Assembly: GCA_963971535.1 (NCBI GenBank)
Contig: OZ020589.1
Location: 83,724,860 to 83,788,859, forward strand
Direction: 5' to 3'
DNA from: Notolepis coatsorum
Lineage: Eukaryota > Chordata > Actinopteri > Aulopiformes > Paralepididae
DNA: 64,000 nt
Part shown: positions 44,936-56,648 of the stretch, one piece after another
Layout of the letters: every line of letters starts with the position of its first letter
Position numbering within the stretch: position 1 is the stretch's first letter
Translations under genes and position numbers: made by a program
Notes under the pieces: generated by a model
Seen by the model: only the letters and a program-made list of their open reading frames with translations
The model's database searches: none
Told to the model about the DNA's origin: nothing

Positions 44936-45553
44936 CACGGCAAACAGCTGCATGCATCTCACAACAACACAACTATCTCAACCAAGCTAGAAGCTAGAAA
45001 TTGGATTCGGCCAATCAGATATCGTCTCTGTGAAATTCTGCCATGGAAAGAAATACTGGCGTCGGCCAATCAGAGAGCGTCTCCGCGAAATGCGGCTATG
45101 GAAAATCCTTCACGGAAGTTCACGCTGCTGGCTAGACCGCTTCAAATCGCGCTCGGATTCCAACATAATAGTCATATTTCAACGCACAACGCCGTATGCA
45201 CTGATTGGCTGTGACGGAGACAGCGATCAAACTGTGACGCGCACGCAGAGCGCTATCACGTATTGCCCCCGAGAAATACAAAAAAAAAAAAAAAAAAAAA
45301 AAAAAACTTGATGTCACTTCCTGCTCTGGAAAACGGTGTTTTTTTTATTTAGATAATAACGTTATATTGTGCATTGGAAATACAAACATACTTAAAATGA
45401 GTAAATATTATTAATTTTAAACATGTTTATATTATTTATAGGGCTATAAAACACAAAAACGAAAAAGTTTTATTCTCTTCTTCTCTGATTTAACAGCAGC
45501 TGGCCAGCAGGTGGGTCGGCGCCCTAGCGCCCCTAGTGGTAGAGCCGCCACTG

Positions 45554-45700
45554 GAGCACGTTCAGCCACAGACTTATCTCCCCACGACACCACAAACCAC
45601 CTCTGCAAGTCCTTAGTGCCAGTAGCCTTTAGGCTACGCAACCGTGGGCACGGACTGCTGCCAATTGCTGGAGAACTAACTGCTGGTGAACTTACTATCT
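45554..45700 (+). pseudogene. LINE ORF2 C-terminal fragment, right part
   Basis: Continues the fragment at 43691-43950 after the hAT insertion (cacaccacaaaccacctctg type sequence followed by the conserved FRLRN segment). It is out of frame. Confidence 0.6.
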
Positions 45701-46789
45701 GACTCTTAACCTCTTAAGCATGGAGCCTATTTTCTGAAAATCTGCCTAAAATACATACCTAAGTAAATTTAATATTGCTCCACTTCTACAAGGACCATTT
45801 GCATATTCTTGGTATATAGGGACATCTATGGACCTCAGTGAATGTATTCAGAGTGTCAGACATATTGTGTCTATTACTAGGCTTGCTTAAATTGTGATGA
45901 AACAAAGGAGAATACGAATTATGATTTTTCTTTGCATATTTGACAGTGAATAACACCATGCTAATAATGACCAAACATTAAAAACGGCCACTGATCTCGT
46001 TCAGTACCTTCTTGAGATCATTGTGTACAAAAAATTCTAAGGAAATGAATAAAGGGAAGATGATTAAACAGAAGGTTCTGTAGATACTAGTAGTACTGAA
46101 TTCTCCCATCCGGACCAATGCAATTTGAAATATTATTATAGAATATAGAATAGCAGGCTTATAAATTACCTTATTATAGCACATTTATATATATACATAT
46201 ATTATCTTTCAAATGGCCGAGTTCAATTTGGATTTACTATCACCAGGTGTGCATAAGAACAGATAATGAAATCTACTGTAATCTACTGTACTTTTTTATT
46301 TTCACCAGGGTGCAACCGTTTTGAAACTAATTACAGATCTAATTGTTGCTGCATGCTAACAATAGGGAAGAGAAACTAACTGCGTTTAAATATTTGTCAA
46401 TAATGTTACGTTTTGTGGTATATTATCCCGAATAATAAGAGTTATTAAAAAAATGCATACAGAATTATGAACCTTGATAGATCCTTTCAGGAAGTGTAGT
46501 TTTGAAAAATTCCAACGCAGATCCAGAGCTATGAATGTCCTCTACAAAATGGCAGCAAAGAAACTACAATTCCCATGATTCAAGGTTTTCCAAAATGGTC
46601 GACTCTCGCGAAAAGGAAAATCTATCTAATAACACTTTTAACTAAACTAACGTATTGATGATAATATACATTATAAATGCTGTTATGACATGGTTATGAT
46701 GTTTATACTTGAATACGTTTGACAAAAAAAACTATACTTTTGTAGAACATTCTGGGGATATTGATTTATGACACAATGTCATTTCAGGA
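45701..46789. other. No gene seen
   Basis: AT-rich sequence with only short frames. An actacaattcccatgattc word near 46562 is often seen in non-autonomous DNA transposons, but I could not define ends. Confidence 0.35.
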
Positions 46790-46950
46790 CCGGTACCGGT
46801 CATGCCACTCATTACTACTACCGTTATCACTATTATCATTACTACTGTGCACTTTGTTCTATGTTCTATTATTATTACTAGCTATCCTGTACCCCCCATG
46901 CTGCTATGACACTTGCATTTCCCCAAGGGGATTAATAAAGGAAGTTCCTA
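46790..46950 (+). repeat. LINE 3' end
   Basis: Contains tgtaccccccatgctgct, gacacttgcatttccccaag and gggattaataaa, the same 3' end as at 48955-49075. Another LINE copy follows immediately. Confidence 0.65.
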
Positions 46951-47606
46951 CAAGTTCCTTGGAGTTCACCTGAACAAAAAACTGGACTGGTCGGACAACA
47001 CTGAGGCCCTCTACAGGAAGGGACAGAGTAGGCTGTTCTTCCTGAGGAGACTCAGGTCGTTCGACGTGTGCAACTGACTGATGCTATCTTTCTATCAGTC
47101 GGCTGTAGCCAGCGTCCTCTTTTTTGCTGTGGTGTGCTGGGGGGGAAACATCAACTCGAGGGACTCCAGCAAGCTGAACAAGCTGGTGAAGGAGGCTAGC
47201 TCAGTAGTGGGTGGTGAGCTGGATAACCTAGAGGTGGTGGCTGAGAGGAGATGAGGAAAAAGCTAGAAGCCATCGTGGAGAACCCCTCTCACCCCCTCTA
47301 CGAGGAGCTAGCCAGAATGAAGAGCATGTTCAGCCTAAGACTCACCCCCCCCCCTGACACACCACAAACCGCCTGGGCCAGTCCTTTATACCGGCAGCCA
47401 TCAGGCTCTACAACAAAGGGCTTGAGCGGCCGGATCTGCTGCCAGAACTATCACTGTTACAACTTGGGACTTGAGAACTAGAGACTCACATCACTGTACC
47501 GACTATCTTGTATTTTGCACTAGAGACTCATATCACTGGACTCTCATCACTGGACTATCTTGTATTTGTACTTTTTATATTATTATATTGTATTTGTATC
47601 TATACC
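46951..47606 (+). pseudogene. LINE ORF2 C-terminal fragment (same family as 43691 and 56930)
   Basis: It encodes KFLGVHLNKKLDWSDNTEALYRKGQ, RLFFLRRLRSFDVCN, a stop (TGA near 47078), FYQSAVASVLFFAVVCWGGN, then SKLNKLVKEASSVVGGEL, VENPSHPLYEEL and SFIPAAIRLYN in shifting frames. This is the thumb and C-terminus of a CR1/Babar-type RT. Stops and frame changes make it non-functional. The 3' UTR is then interrupted by a piggyBac-like element (47611) and a hAT (48447) before the poly(A)-side end at 48955-49075. Confidence 0.75.
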
Positions 47607-47610
47607 TTAA

Positions 47611-48429
47611 CACATTAATTGCCAAGAACGAGTATACTCGTTCAGTGCCAACAACGAGTTAACTTGTTTTTGGGATCGTTATTTCTTTTATTCGCTATAT
47701 CTATTCATAATTCATGGCTGCAGCCTCTGTAGATCCTTCAGACCATGTCTGAGCTGGCAGACGGTCAACACCTCCCTCTACTGCCTTGCGGAGCTATTGC
47801 ATTCCATTGGAAATGGGCTGGTGTGTTTTATGAGCCGATCTGAACCGTGGGGGCGGGGTTTAAATACTCGGACGAGCCAGAGGCTTACAACGACGGCATG
47901 GAATACTAACCCCGCCTGCCCATTCATGTGTAACACTCGGTAATGTTGGGGACATGATCGCTGTGGATAACTGGAATGATGATCAGATAATTGGATTCTT
48001 TTTTTTTGCATTACATCAGGGGGCGCCGTGCTACGATGGCCATTTCATGTATGCACGAGGAGATATAATAATGATAATCTAGCGTTGATTTCAGGATGAT
48101 TAGATAATCAGCCGAAAAATTACAACGTGATGACTGGATTACACTAAAATGCCTTTTTCTCGTCTTTTCCTGGAATTACTCAGAATAACCCAAACCATAC
48201 TCGTATTCAAAACAGTATAAAACGGAAATGTACGGATGAAAAAACAATCTGTTTTGTGCATGTTGACTGTAAGCAACTCACTGACAATCGACGGGTGTAT
48301 TAGACCCATAGCTATAATATAAGATATATTTTAAGCACTCGCAAATGTCGCAGTCTAAAACTATATCCATTGAATAAAGACCTGGCGCTGAAGGGGGATC
48401 AGCGCCCCCTGCTGCTGGCGGTCAATGTG
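47611..48429. mobile_element. piggyBac-like non-autonomous element
   Basis: Left flank TTAA, then CACATTAATTGCC. The right end is GGCGGTCAATGTG, then TTAC (a TTAA changed by one base). Its ends match those of the element at 55244-56169 (CACATTGGGTGCC). No transposase frame is visible. LINE sequence lies on both sides. Confidence 0.65.
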
Positions 48430-48446
48430 TTACGTGTATCTATAGT

Positions 48447-48936
48447 CAGGGCCGCCTCAGGGGGTGTGCGAGCAGTGCGGTCGCACAGGGCCTCGCGGGA
48501 AGGGGGGCCTCGCACAAAAAAATAAAAAATAAAATAAAAAAAGCATATTTTTTATTTATTATTTTTTTTATTTTTATTTTTATTTATTTATTTTTATTTT
48601 TGCGAGGCCCCCCTTCCCGCGAGGCCCTTTTTCATCACAGACCTAAAATCTAGTTTTGCTTATATGCTTATATATTTCACATTAGACACGTTTGTAGAAT
48701 GTGTCTGACTTGTTCCTGGGTCTGCAGACATACTCACTATTGGAGCTCTGGGGCTCTGCAGCAGACATACTATTGGTTTCAACGAAGGGAGTGGTTACAT
48801 CATGTGTAGTACGCCGGCATGCGTCAGCTGCGTTTGACTATTTTGCGCGTGCAGCTTTGGAGGTTATGCTTAGTTATGCTATTAAACTCGCGTTTAAATC
48901 TCGCACAGGGCCTCGCATTTCTCCCAGGCGGCCCTG
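48447..48936. mobile_element. hAT MITE with an internal GC-armed hairpin, duplication TCTATAGT
   Basis: Starts CAGGGCCGCCTCAGG and ends CTCCCAGGCGGCCCTG. TCTATAGT flanks both sides (48439-48446 and 48937-48944). A perfect 27-bp inverted repeat (48488-48514 against 48601-48627) surrounds an A/T-rich loop of A-rich then T-rich sequence that can itself pair. Confidence 0.88.
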
Positions 48937-48944
48937 TCTATAGT

Positions 48945-49090
48945 GTATATAGATACTGGACTGTATACTGTGAAGCTATGCATCCCCCACCCTGTACCCC
49001 CCCTATGCTGCTTTGACACCCGAATTTCCCCAAGGGGATCGATAAATGATTATCTTACCTTATCTTAACACTTGACTTGACTTGATGTGT
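48945..49090 (+). repeat. 3' end of the interrupted LINE
   Basis: gactgtatactgtgaagct, gctttgacacccgaatttcc and aaggggatcgataaatgatt form the same kind of 3' end as at 46790-46950, followed by a short (CTTGA) tail. Confidence 0.65.
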
Positions 49091-49234
49091 AATCTTAAAT
49101 TGTCCTCATCTTTCTGATAAGGTAATGTGTGAAAAATCTTGAACTCATTGGACAGCTAATACTCACACAGACCTCTCATAAGTGGTTCATACTGGTCCCG
49201 AAGTTCCAGACCCTGCAAAGTAAAAATAAATAGA

Positions 49235-49515
49235 GACAGCGTACAGGGAGGAGGGCCAGCAACTAGCGGTGTGGTGCGCCGACAACAACCTGGCCCTCGA
49301 CACCAAGAAAACCAAAGAGCTAATCGTGGACTTTGTGCCCGTCCACATCAACAGGATGGAGGTTGAGCGAGTCTGCAGCTTCAAACTCCTGGGAGTCCAT
49401 CTCCGAGGACCTCTCTTGGACCCTCAACACCTCATTACTGGTCAAGAAGGCTCACCTGCGCTGCGTCTCTTCTTTCTGAGGGGACTGAGGAAAGCCTGTC
49501 TCCTCAGATTCTGGT
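49235..49515 (+). pseudogene. LINE ORF2 fragment after the catalytic box
   Basis: Encodes [22 protein letters not shown], then VERVCSFKLLGVHL. After that the frame is broken, with a further KKAHLRCVSSF in another frame. This is the region between the RT palm and thumb in jockey-superfamily LINEs. Confidence 0.7.
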
Positions 49516-50656
49516 GAATTTTCACCCCACCCCCATACCGTATAAATTCTGAACTCTGACTCCATTGCCTATACCCTAGGGCGGCTCTCTTACCGATACT
49601 GTATGAACTTTGAACTCTGTTTCCTATACTCAATCTATACCTGCTGTTATGTGTGGGGTCTGTGTGTGCCTTGATCAGGCGTTCCCAGTGTGATGTGTTA
49701 TGTCTAGCTGTAGTTCCCTGTCCTGGTTTTGTAGTCCTTATCGTTTCCCTTCCAGGTGTACCCATTTGTAATCAACCCAGGTGTGTCTTGTCTCGTCATT
49801 TCCCTCATGTATAAGTGTTCTGTCTTTCCCTGTGTCTGATGCTGATCCTGTCTGTGCAGTCTGTGGTCTTGTTTGTCATTAGTTTTATATTCCTTTCTAT
49901 TCACAAAACCATGGTAACTATTAATTAAATATCTCTTGTTGGACTTTGGCTACCGTCTCCTTATTATGTTACATTGACCAGACATCGAGCCTTCTAATTG
50001 TCAATGGTAACGTAATAAAACCAATACATTTGGATAAAAGTGTCAGCCTTTACTGTCTACAACTGCCTTACACTGTAATCATAACTAACTACCTATCTCA
50101 AACTATAGTCTACACATATAACTCTGTATGATAGCATGTACAATAATGCTGTATACCTGTATTCACCAATAGGTCAGCCATGGCCATAAGGTCAGCTATG
50201 CCAGACAACCAAGGCTGGCTGCACACGCGGATGAATGGAGTGTACTATTGTACTATTGTGCTCCATTACCCTGGTAACGGAACTGACACGCAATCTGGAC
50301 AGTACACTATGTATGAGACTGAGAGACAGAGAGAGAGACAGGGAGAGAGGAGAAAGAGAGACATGGAGAGGGAAACTGAGAGGGAGAGAGATAGAGACAG
50401 AGAGACAGAGAGAGAGAAGGTTACTATAATGAGATGGTGAGACACAAGCAGATGGTCTTATTCTTGCTCATCTAATACACTGACTTGGCGGCTGCTCCTC
50501 ACACACACACATGCACACAAATATACACATGTGCAGTGCATATACACAGGCACAGAGTAACACTACATATATACAAAATTAACACATAAATACACCGATG
50601 CAAGACAACAGCAACACGGCCCTGTTGTGATTATAGTGAGTCAGGTCTATGGACAA
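49516..50656. other. No gene seen; includes a GA-rich tract
   Basis: (GA)-rich imperfect repeat at about 50315-50420. The rest is AT-rich with short accidental frames. Confidence 0.4.
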
Positions 50657-50670
50657 GACTGTGTATCTTT

Positions 50671-51139
50671 AGGGCGGCTAGGTGGTGTAGTGGGCAAGGC
50701 GCTCGCCACCAATGCAGGAGACGCTGGGTTCGAGCCCAGCTCTCTGCATTGCTATCAGCTTGGCTGGTCGTTCATACTAACACAATTGGCATTGTTAGGG
50801 GTGGGAAAGCTGATGGGTGGGGATCGGACGTTGTGGACAGCGACTCCTACAGGTCGGTTGGTGCGCCTGCGCAGCAGAATCAGGAAGCGACGGGGGTGGT
50901 GTGTCCCTCCCACGCAGACCCTCGCCACTGAGAGATTGCGCTGTGCAGGTGAAAAGATGCGACGGCTGCTTCCTCGAGTACCGGAGGGGACACGTGATGT
51001 AAGGCTTCGTCCACATTGCAGCCGGCTTGTGGGAGCCATGACCTAACAGCGTTCGAGACAGGGGAGGGTAGAATTGGACGATACGAAATTGGGATGGGAG
51101 AAAAATAGAAAATGGGAGAAAAAAGTAGATTAAAAAAAA
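50671..51139 (+). mobile_element. tRNA-derived SINE with target duplication
   Basis: Head: A box TGGTGTAGTGGG (50682-50693) and B box GGTTCGAGCCC (50727-50737), in the spacing of a tRNA promoter. It is followed by a long tRNA-unrelated body and an A-rich tail. Flanked by gactgtgtatcttt (50657-50670) and gactgtatcttt (51140-51151), a duplication differing only by a GT dinucleotide. It would be transcribed by RNA polymerase III from the internal boxes. Frames across it are not genes. Confidence 0.88.
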
Positions 51140-51333
51140 GACTGTATCTTTTGGCGCCAAATGCACATGTTTTACAATTTCCATCGTAAACTGTGAGCCC
51201 AGTCTTACAGTGGACGCTGCAGAGCTGAGAGGACAACATTACAAAACCAAAATAGTCAAAACACACGTGCAATTACATACTCACTATCATCTGATTACAT
51301 ACTGTACTCACTATCACCTGGTTACATACTCAC

Positions 51334-51870
<537 letters not shown>

Positions 51871-52049
51871 CTCACTATCACTTGATTACATACTCACTAT
51901 CATCCGATTACATACTCACTATCATCTGAGTCAGTTCGGTTTTCAATGTTTTGTCGTAGCTTCAGTGAAAACAAAGATGGCAGTGAACGCAATGATATCC
52001 GACAAGAACGAGAGAGGACAATAAAAATGTTCCAATAAAAGAATGGAGC

Positions 52050-52487
52050 AGTAAAATAAAATATATCAATTGTCCATGGATCACAAAGGGATTACAAAAC
52101 TCATGCAAAAAGAAAAATACTCTTTATAGGGAATTTATAAGATTGAAAACAAAAGAAGCGGACAATAAATATAAAACATTGTTAACTCATATTATAAGGG
52201 CAAATAAAAAATAATATTATAAGAAAATACTAGATGATAATAAAAACAATATTAAGGGAATATGGAAGTTATTAAACAGTATTATAAGAAACAGTACCAC
52301 AGTACCACAGCTAATAATTATCCAAAATATTTCATTGATGATGAAAAGATAATTATAATATAGAAGATGTGGCCAACAGCTTTAATAAATTCTTTGTAAG
52401 CGTTGGACCCGATCTTGCAAAAAAAAATTCCTGATCCTGGGACAGCTGGTAAAAAAATTGAGGGATTGTTGGAGAGAAATCCCAGTT
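52050..52487 (+). pseudogene. LINE ORF2 linker fragment (family X, left piece)
   Basis: Encodes CPWITKGLQNSCKKKNTLYREFIRL, then a stretch with KNNIKGIWKLLN. After frame breaks come YFIDDDK-like and NKFFVSVGPDLAKK-like pieces, ending GLLERNPSSM. This is the endonuclease-RT linker and start of the RT. It stops at the target duplication of the element at 52493. The next residues of the protein resume only at 56174. Confidence 0.7.
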
Positions 52488-52764
52488 CAATGGGCCTCAT
52501 GCATGAAGCAATATAAGAACAGATTTTGTTCTTAACTAGCATTTCCTCTTACTTTGTTCTTACCTGGGATTCAGCAAAGTTTTCTTATTGTTGCTTTTTT
52601 CTCAGGCAAGAAGTGGTCGAGAGCACTCTTACCGAAATAAGAAATTCGTACCAAAAAAAAAAAAGCCTACCATTGGTTAATTGCCCCCAAATACGACTTT
52701 AAAAATACAGAACTTTTCAATAATAATTATTATTATTATAATGTCATGTATGTCATATATGTTA

Positions 52765-52915
52765 TGATGAATTGAAAATGGGGGACCCTGATGTAAACAC
52801 GACGAAAGTCTTTCTCTGGTCTCCATCCCCTTAACAATTGTGTGTATTGAGCTGTACTGTATTGTACCCATTCTGCAATCTGTTAATACAAATTTCAATC
52901 AATCAATCAATCAAG
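52765..52915 (+). repeat. LINE-like 3' end with (AATC)n tail
   Basis: Same family as 44396-44550 and 58105-58280; tail caatcaatcaatcaatcaag. Confidence 0.75.
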
Positions 52916-53498
52916 ACCCACATCGCGGGCACTGCGTTCCGTTCTCAGAATGGATTTGAGAGAGATGTGTCATCCAGTTTGACTTGGAGCACGCACTGTA
53001 CTATGCGCACTGCCAGTCATCAGGCTATATATGCGGAAATATTCAGACTCTAGATCTATTTGCAGAGCCAGACGAGTGGCAACCTGTGCGATTGGCTCTT
53101 GACAACGCACAGTTGTTCAGTATTGACAAAGCATACAGTACTTTGCTGGAACGATTCATTTTGCACATAATGATAATGTTGCGCGCACTGCGGGAGGTGG
53201 CCAGAAGCGTGCAACTAGCCAACTACTATTATATTACTATATTAATACAGTATATTCCACTATATAGCTATAGGTGCTGTATGATGACAATACATTTGAT
53301 TCCTATCTCATTTTGATCCACTGCAAAGCGCTCCAGCGCTTGAATACGGCCGGGGGATCTGATGCAGACCCACGGCTCTCGTATTATAATGAGCCCGCGA
53401 GGCGTGTCTCTGTATGCAAATGACTTGCGCGAGAACGCGCATCCAGTTTAGAATGAGTGAGATTCACCATTAAAAAAACCTGGGTAAGAACAGATTTG

Positions 53499-55118
53499 GG
53501 CCCTCATTTATCAACAATTCTTAGAAAGTGTTCTATTTTCGTTCTTAAGCACAGAATTTAGAATGTGTGTACGTACAGAAAAATCGGGATTTATCACACG
53601 TGCGTACACAGGTTCTACGCACACTCCGTGTTGATAAATGCCACTTGATCTACGCTCCGCGCTCGTGCACGGTTTTACATATTTGCATATAGAACCGCTC
53701 GTAATTAACCATATATGGTCATGAAACACCCCCATGAAATGTGGAAAAGTGGACTAAGCCGAGCGAACGCCTGGGAGAAATACGCGACAGGCTGACAGAC
53801 ATGTACACAGTGATGTCGGAAACAGTCGGATATCCATTGCTGCCTGGGCATTGCAAACACTAATAAAGACCGTTAACCACTGTTTGCCATTTTTGTCATT
53901 ATTAACCATGCTGGAATATGACTGCTTTTTCTTCGTTTTGTTTTATTAATACCCAGGGATTAAAGTTCTCCGTCAATTTCATTCCAAATCAACGGATTTT
54001 CCGTAAATGTTCTACCCGCATATGATTTGTAGAGGCATACAATCTATTTTGATGTCGGTATTGGTAGCCTATATAAACAATAATACGAGAGCATATAAAA
54101 GAACCTTTCTATTCACATAACGTTAGGTTATGACTATAACCAAGTTCTGTTAGTATAGTGACGCTCGGCGTCACTCTCTGCACTGTCCTCGCACACGTGC
54201 ACGCGCACTGAATAAAGACCACAATGTACCTTTAATCCCAATATTTGTCTGACCACACCCCTATCAGCTTACCCATATAAGCAGGGGTGGGGCCACCCAC
54301 TCGCCTCCTTCCCAAGCTTTCACCACAAGGCGAGATCAAGGGCTGCAGCGGCGTCGGACGCCGAGCGTCACTATACTAACAGAACTTGGTTATAGTCATA
54401 ACCTAACGTTCTGTATCGTATAGCTCTCGCTCGGCGTCACTCTCTGCATAAGGGAGGCCGAGCGAGAGCCATCGGCCGACAAATACACCCCGCTGAAAGC
54501 CCCCCACAACCATCAGAACAGGGAGGGCCGAGCCCCCCCGACCCACCCTAATGGAGGGCACCCCCCCTATTGGGGGCTTCACGGGAGGGCGACGGACCCG
54601 ACCGTGCAAAGAGGCACTCAAGCAACTCAACGCACAGGGTGAGCAGACCGTGGCTTGACCCCACGACTACACACACGCACAACCCGCATGCCACCCGGGA
54701 ACGGAGGGAACAACCTCGTTACTGCCCCCAGAATCACGGGGTCAAGGGCAAACCCAAGCGGAGCGGAGCGCGAAGGAAGACCCAGACCCACCAAAGGGAC
54801 TGGACCCCCTGGAACGGGGGCCCGGAGAAGTCCATGATGCCAGCATCAAGACCCCACCAGGTGGGCACTTAGTGACCCCGCCCCCCACATCGCCAGCGTA
54901 TTCGGACAAAGGCCCCTCAGCCGAGCGGGCCCTGTCCCCCCAATAGTACACCGCCTGGCACACTCTCCATATTCTACCGCTGGGCGCCAGGTACGCACGG
55001 TCGGAGCTGTGCGTATATATACGCACAAAGTCAAGCACACGTTCAAATTGATAAGTCCCACACTTTGATTAGAAATGATCGTACGTCTGTGCGTACGCAC
55101 CATTGATAAATGAGGGCC
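53499..55118. mobile_element. Harbinger-like non-autonomous element, interrupted
   Basis: Left end GGCCCTCATTTATCAAC, right end CATTGATAAATGAGGGCC. TTG lies on both sides (53496-53498 and 55119-55121). The left 600 bp match 27213-27787. Subterminal acgtgcgtac/gtacgcac words recur at both ends. It is interrupted at 54119-54958 by the inverted-repeat family described separately. Confidence 0.75.
54119..54958 (+). mobile_element. Unclassified inverted-repeat family, copy 1
   Basis: A perfect 54-bp inverted repeat (54119-54172 against 54357-54410) surrounds a 184-nt spacer with AATAAA. It is followed by a 13-bp hairpin (gctctcgctcggc against gccgagcgagagc, about 54423-54471) and a GC-rich non-coding body. 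The body matches 61696-62262. The first 36 bp of each arm are the same as in copy 2 and the remaining part differs, but the two arms of each copy always agree. Termini resembling inverted repeats plus internal complementary copies recall tyrosine-recombinase (DIRS-like) retroelements, but no coding region supports that. Confidence 0.7.
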
Positions 55119-55243
55119 TTGGACTTTAAGAACAGCTTGATGAATGTGGCAGTGGCTTTTCTTATTGTTCTCTTAACAGACAGGTAAGCAAGAATATAAG
55201 AAAAATAATAAGAGTATTGTTGAATGAGGCCCAATGTTTTTAA

Positions 55244-56169
55244 CACATTGGGTGCCACGCCTTTTTTGGGCCTCATCTATTCACTGCCACGCTTTAAAAG
55301 ATAGGAATCCGTCACCTTGTTTGTAGAGCTATAACTATATTCTATATTATAGCTATGGATACAATACTATGGTAATTTGACAGTGACTTTCTTCTGGTCA
55401 AGATGCAAAAAAGAGATAATTTTTCATACATACATTCACGCGTTATACCGTGGTGAACATAAGTATGTTTTTAGATCGGTCTGGGGTAATTCCTGAAATG
55501 CTGAGGAATAGCCTTATGCGTGTATTATACTATAACCGTTGCCGTTTCTTGCCTGGACCCGCTATTATTCTCAAATCAAATCTATATCATAGGTATTATG
55601 TTTGCATGAATGCATGAAGGGGGGTCGTTTTTTGATGCTTTGATCGCCACCAACGGCATATGTTGTGGACTAACGTTACACACACACGTTTGGATCGAGG
55701 TGAAGACATGCTTGGATCAACGCAAGATTGATATCATATAGCCCTTACCTTGACTAGAATGTACCCCAAAAAGAATATTCCAATTATCTGATCGCGATTC
55801 CAAGTATTGATGTTCATCGTGTTGCCAACATAATCCACCACATCGGGAGCATTTGATTCTTCTCAATCCGACCGTTATAACCGCTCAGCTTGAGCGCGGG
55901 GAAAAAAGACCCGGAGACATTAGATCGACGCACAGGCCAAGATACAAGGTTCAAAGGGTGCTCGATACCGCCGTCTAGCTGGATGTGGCCGGTATTGCAC
56001 TTTGGCAACCTCAGACTCATTCCCTATGGTAACAACAGGCTCCCTGGATGGATAATGAATACAAATATAGAAAAAAAAGGAAAAACTACCCAGAAACGTA
56101 TTAACACGTGTTTGGCACTCAACGGTTGGGGCCCAGAAACGTATTAACACGTGATTGGCACCCAACGTG
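55244..56169. mobile_element. piggyBac-like non-autonomous element at TTAA
   Basis: TTAA (55240-55243), then CACATTGGGTGCCACGCC. The right end is TTGGCACCCAACGTG, then TTAA (56170-56173). An internal duplicate of the right end (gttggggcccagaaacgtat) occurs near 56085 and 56123. No transposase frame. Confidence 0.8.
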
Positions 56170-56173
56170 TTAA

Positions 56174-56648
56174 AAGCAGTGGATGAAAAATAAATTTTGT
56201 ACATTGTAAATAAATGTAAGAACAAAAAGTCCACTGATTGTGATGACATTGATATGACATTAGTGAAAAAGGTCATTGCTGGGCTTTCAAAACCATTGAC
56301 ATACATCTGCAATTTATCATTTCAAACTCGTTAATTTCCAGATGAAATGAAAACAGCTAAAGTCATACCACTGTATAAAACTGGGAGCAAACACCACTTC
56401 ACAAACTATAGACCTGTCTCTTTACTCCCACAATTCTCCAAAGTACTCAAAAAACGTTTTAACAACAGGTTAGATGCTTTCTTAGATAAGCATCAACTAC
56501 TCTCTGATAGCCAATATGGATTCAGAGCAAACAGATCAACGTCACTGGCAATAATAGAAACAATAGAGGAAATCACAAATTCCATAGACAAAAACAATAT
56601 GCAATTGGAGTATTTATTGATAGAAAAAAAGCATTTGACACAATCAAC
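56174..56648 (+). pseudogene. LINE reverse transcriptase fragment (family X, middle piece)
   Basis: Reads KAVDEK, then CKNKKSTDCDDIDMTLVKKVIAGLSKPLTYICNLSFQT, a stop, then FPDEMKTAKVIPLYKTGSKHHFTNYRPVSLLPQFSKVLKK, QYGFRANRSTSLA and the start of an IDKKAFDTIN-type motif with a frameshift. These are RT fingers and the beginning of the palm. It continues GLLERNPSSM at 52487 once two inserted elements are removed. It stops at a hAT end at 56649. Confidence 0.8.

Larger units (their letters stand above)
43951..45553. mobile_element. hAT-family element, 1.6 kb, 8-bp duplication GAGCACGT
   Basis: Starts CAGTGGCGGCCGGTGG and ends GTAGAGCCGCCACTG. GAGCACGT lies at 43943-43950 and 45554-45561. No transposase frame remains. 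It has collected other repeats: a LINE end (44396-44550), (GA)n (44683-44719), a MITE fragment (44815-44935), a tandem pair tcggccaatcaga... (about 45007 and 45063) and an A run (45280-45306). Confidence 0.9.
52493..55231. mobile_element. DNA transposon with GGCCTCAT ends, containing nested elements
   Basis: Left end GGCCTCATGCATGAAGC, right end TTGAATGAGGCC. CAATG lies on both sides (52488-52492 and 55232-55236); a 3-bp AAT duplication is the alternative if the ends are GGGCC. Terminal regions rich in ttcttat/ataagaa are partly complementary (52515-52600 against 55125-55205). Removing it joins NPSSM to the following LINE frame. It contains a LINE end (52765) and a Harbinger-like element (53499). 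Confidence 0.75.

Noticed and set aside
46761..46973. Hydrophobic 70-residue frame resembling a membrane protein
   Set aside because: It lies on the T/C-rich 3' UTR of a LINE; the hydrophobicity follows from base composition.
50627..51272. Frames of 94-139 residues on both strands
   Set aside because: They overlie a tRNA-derived SINE with clear A and B boxes and a target duplication.
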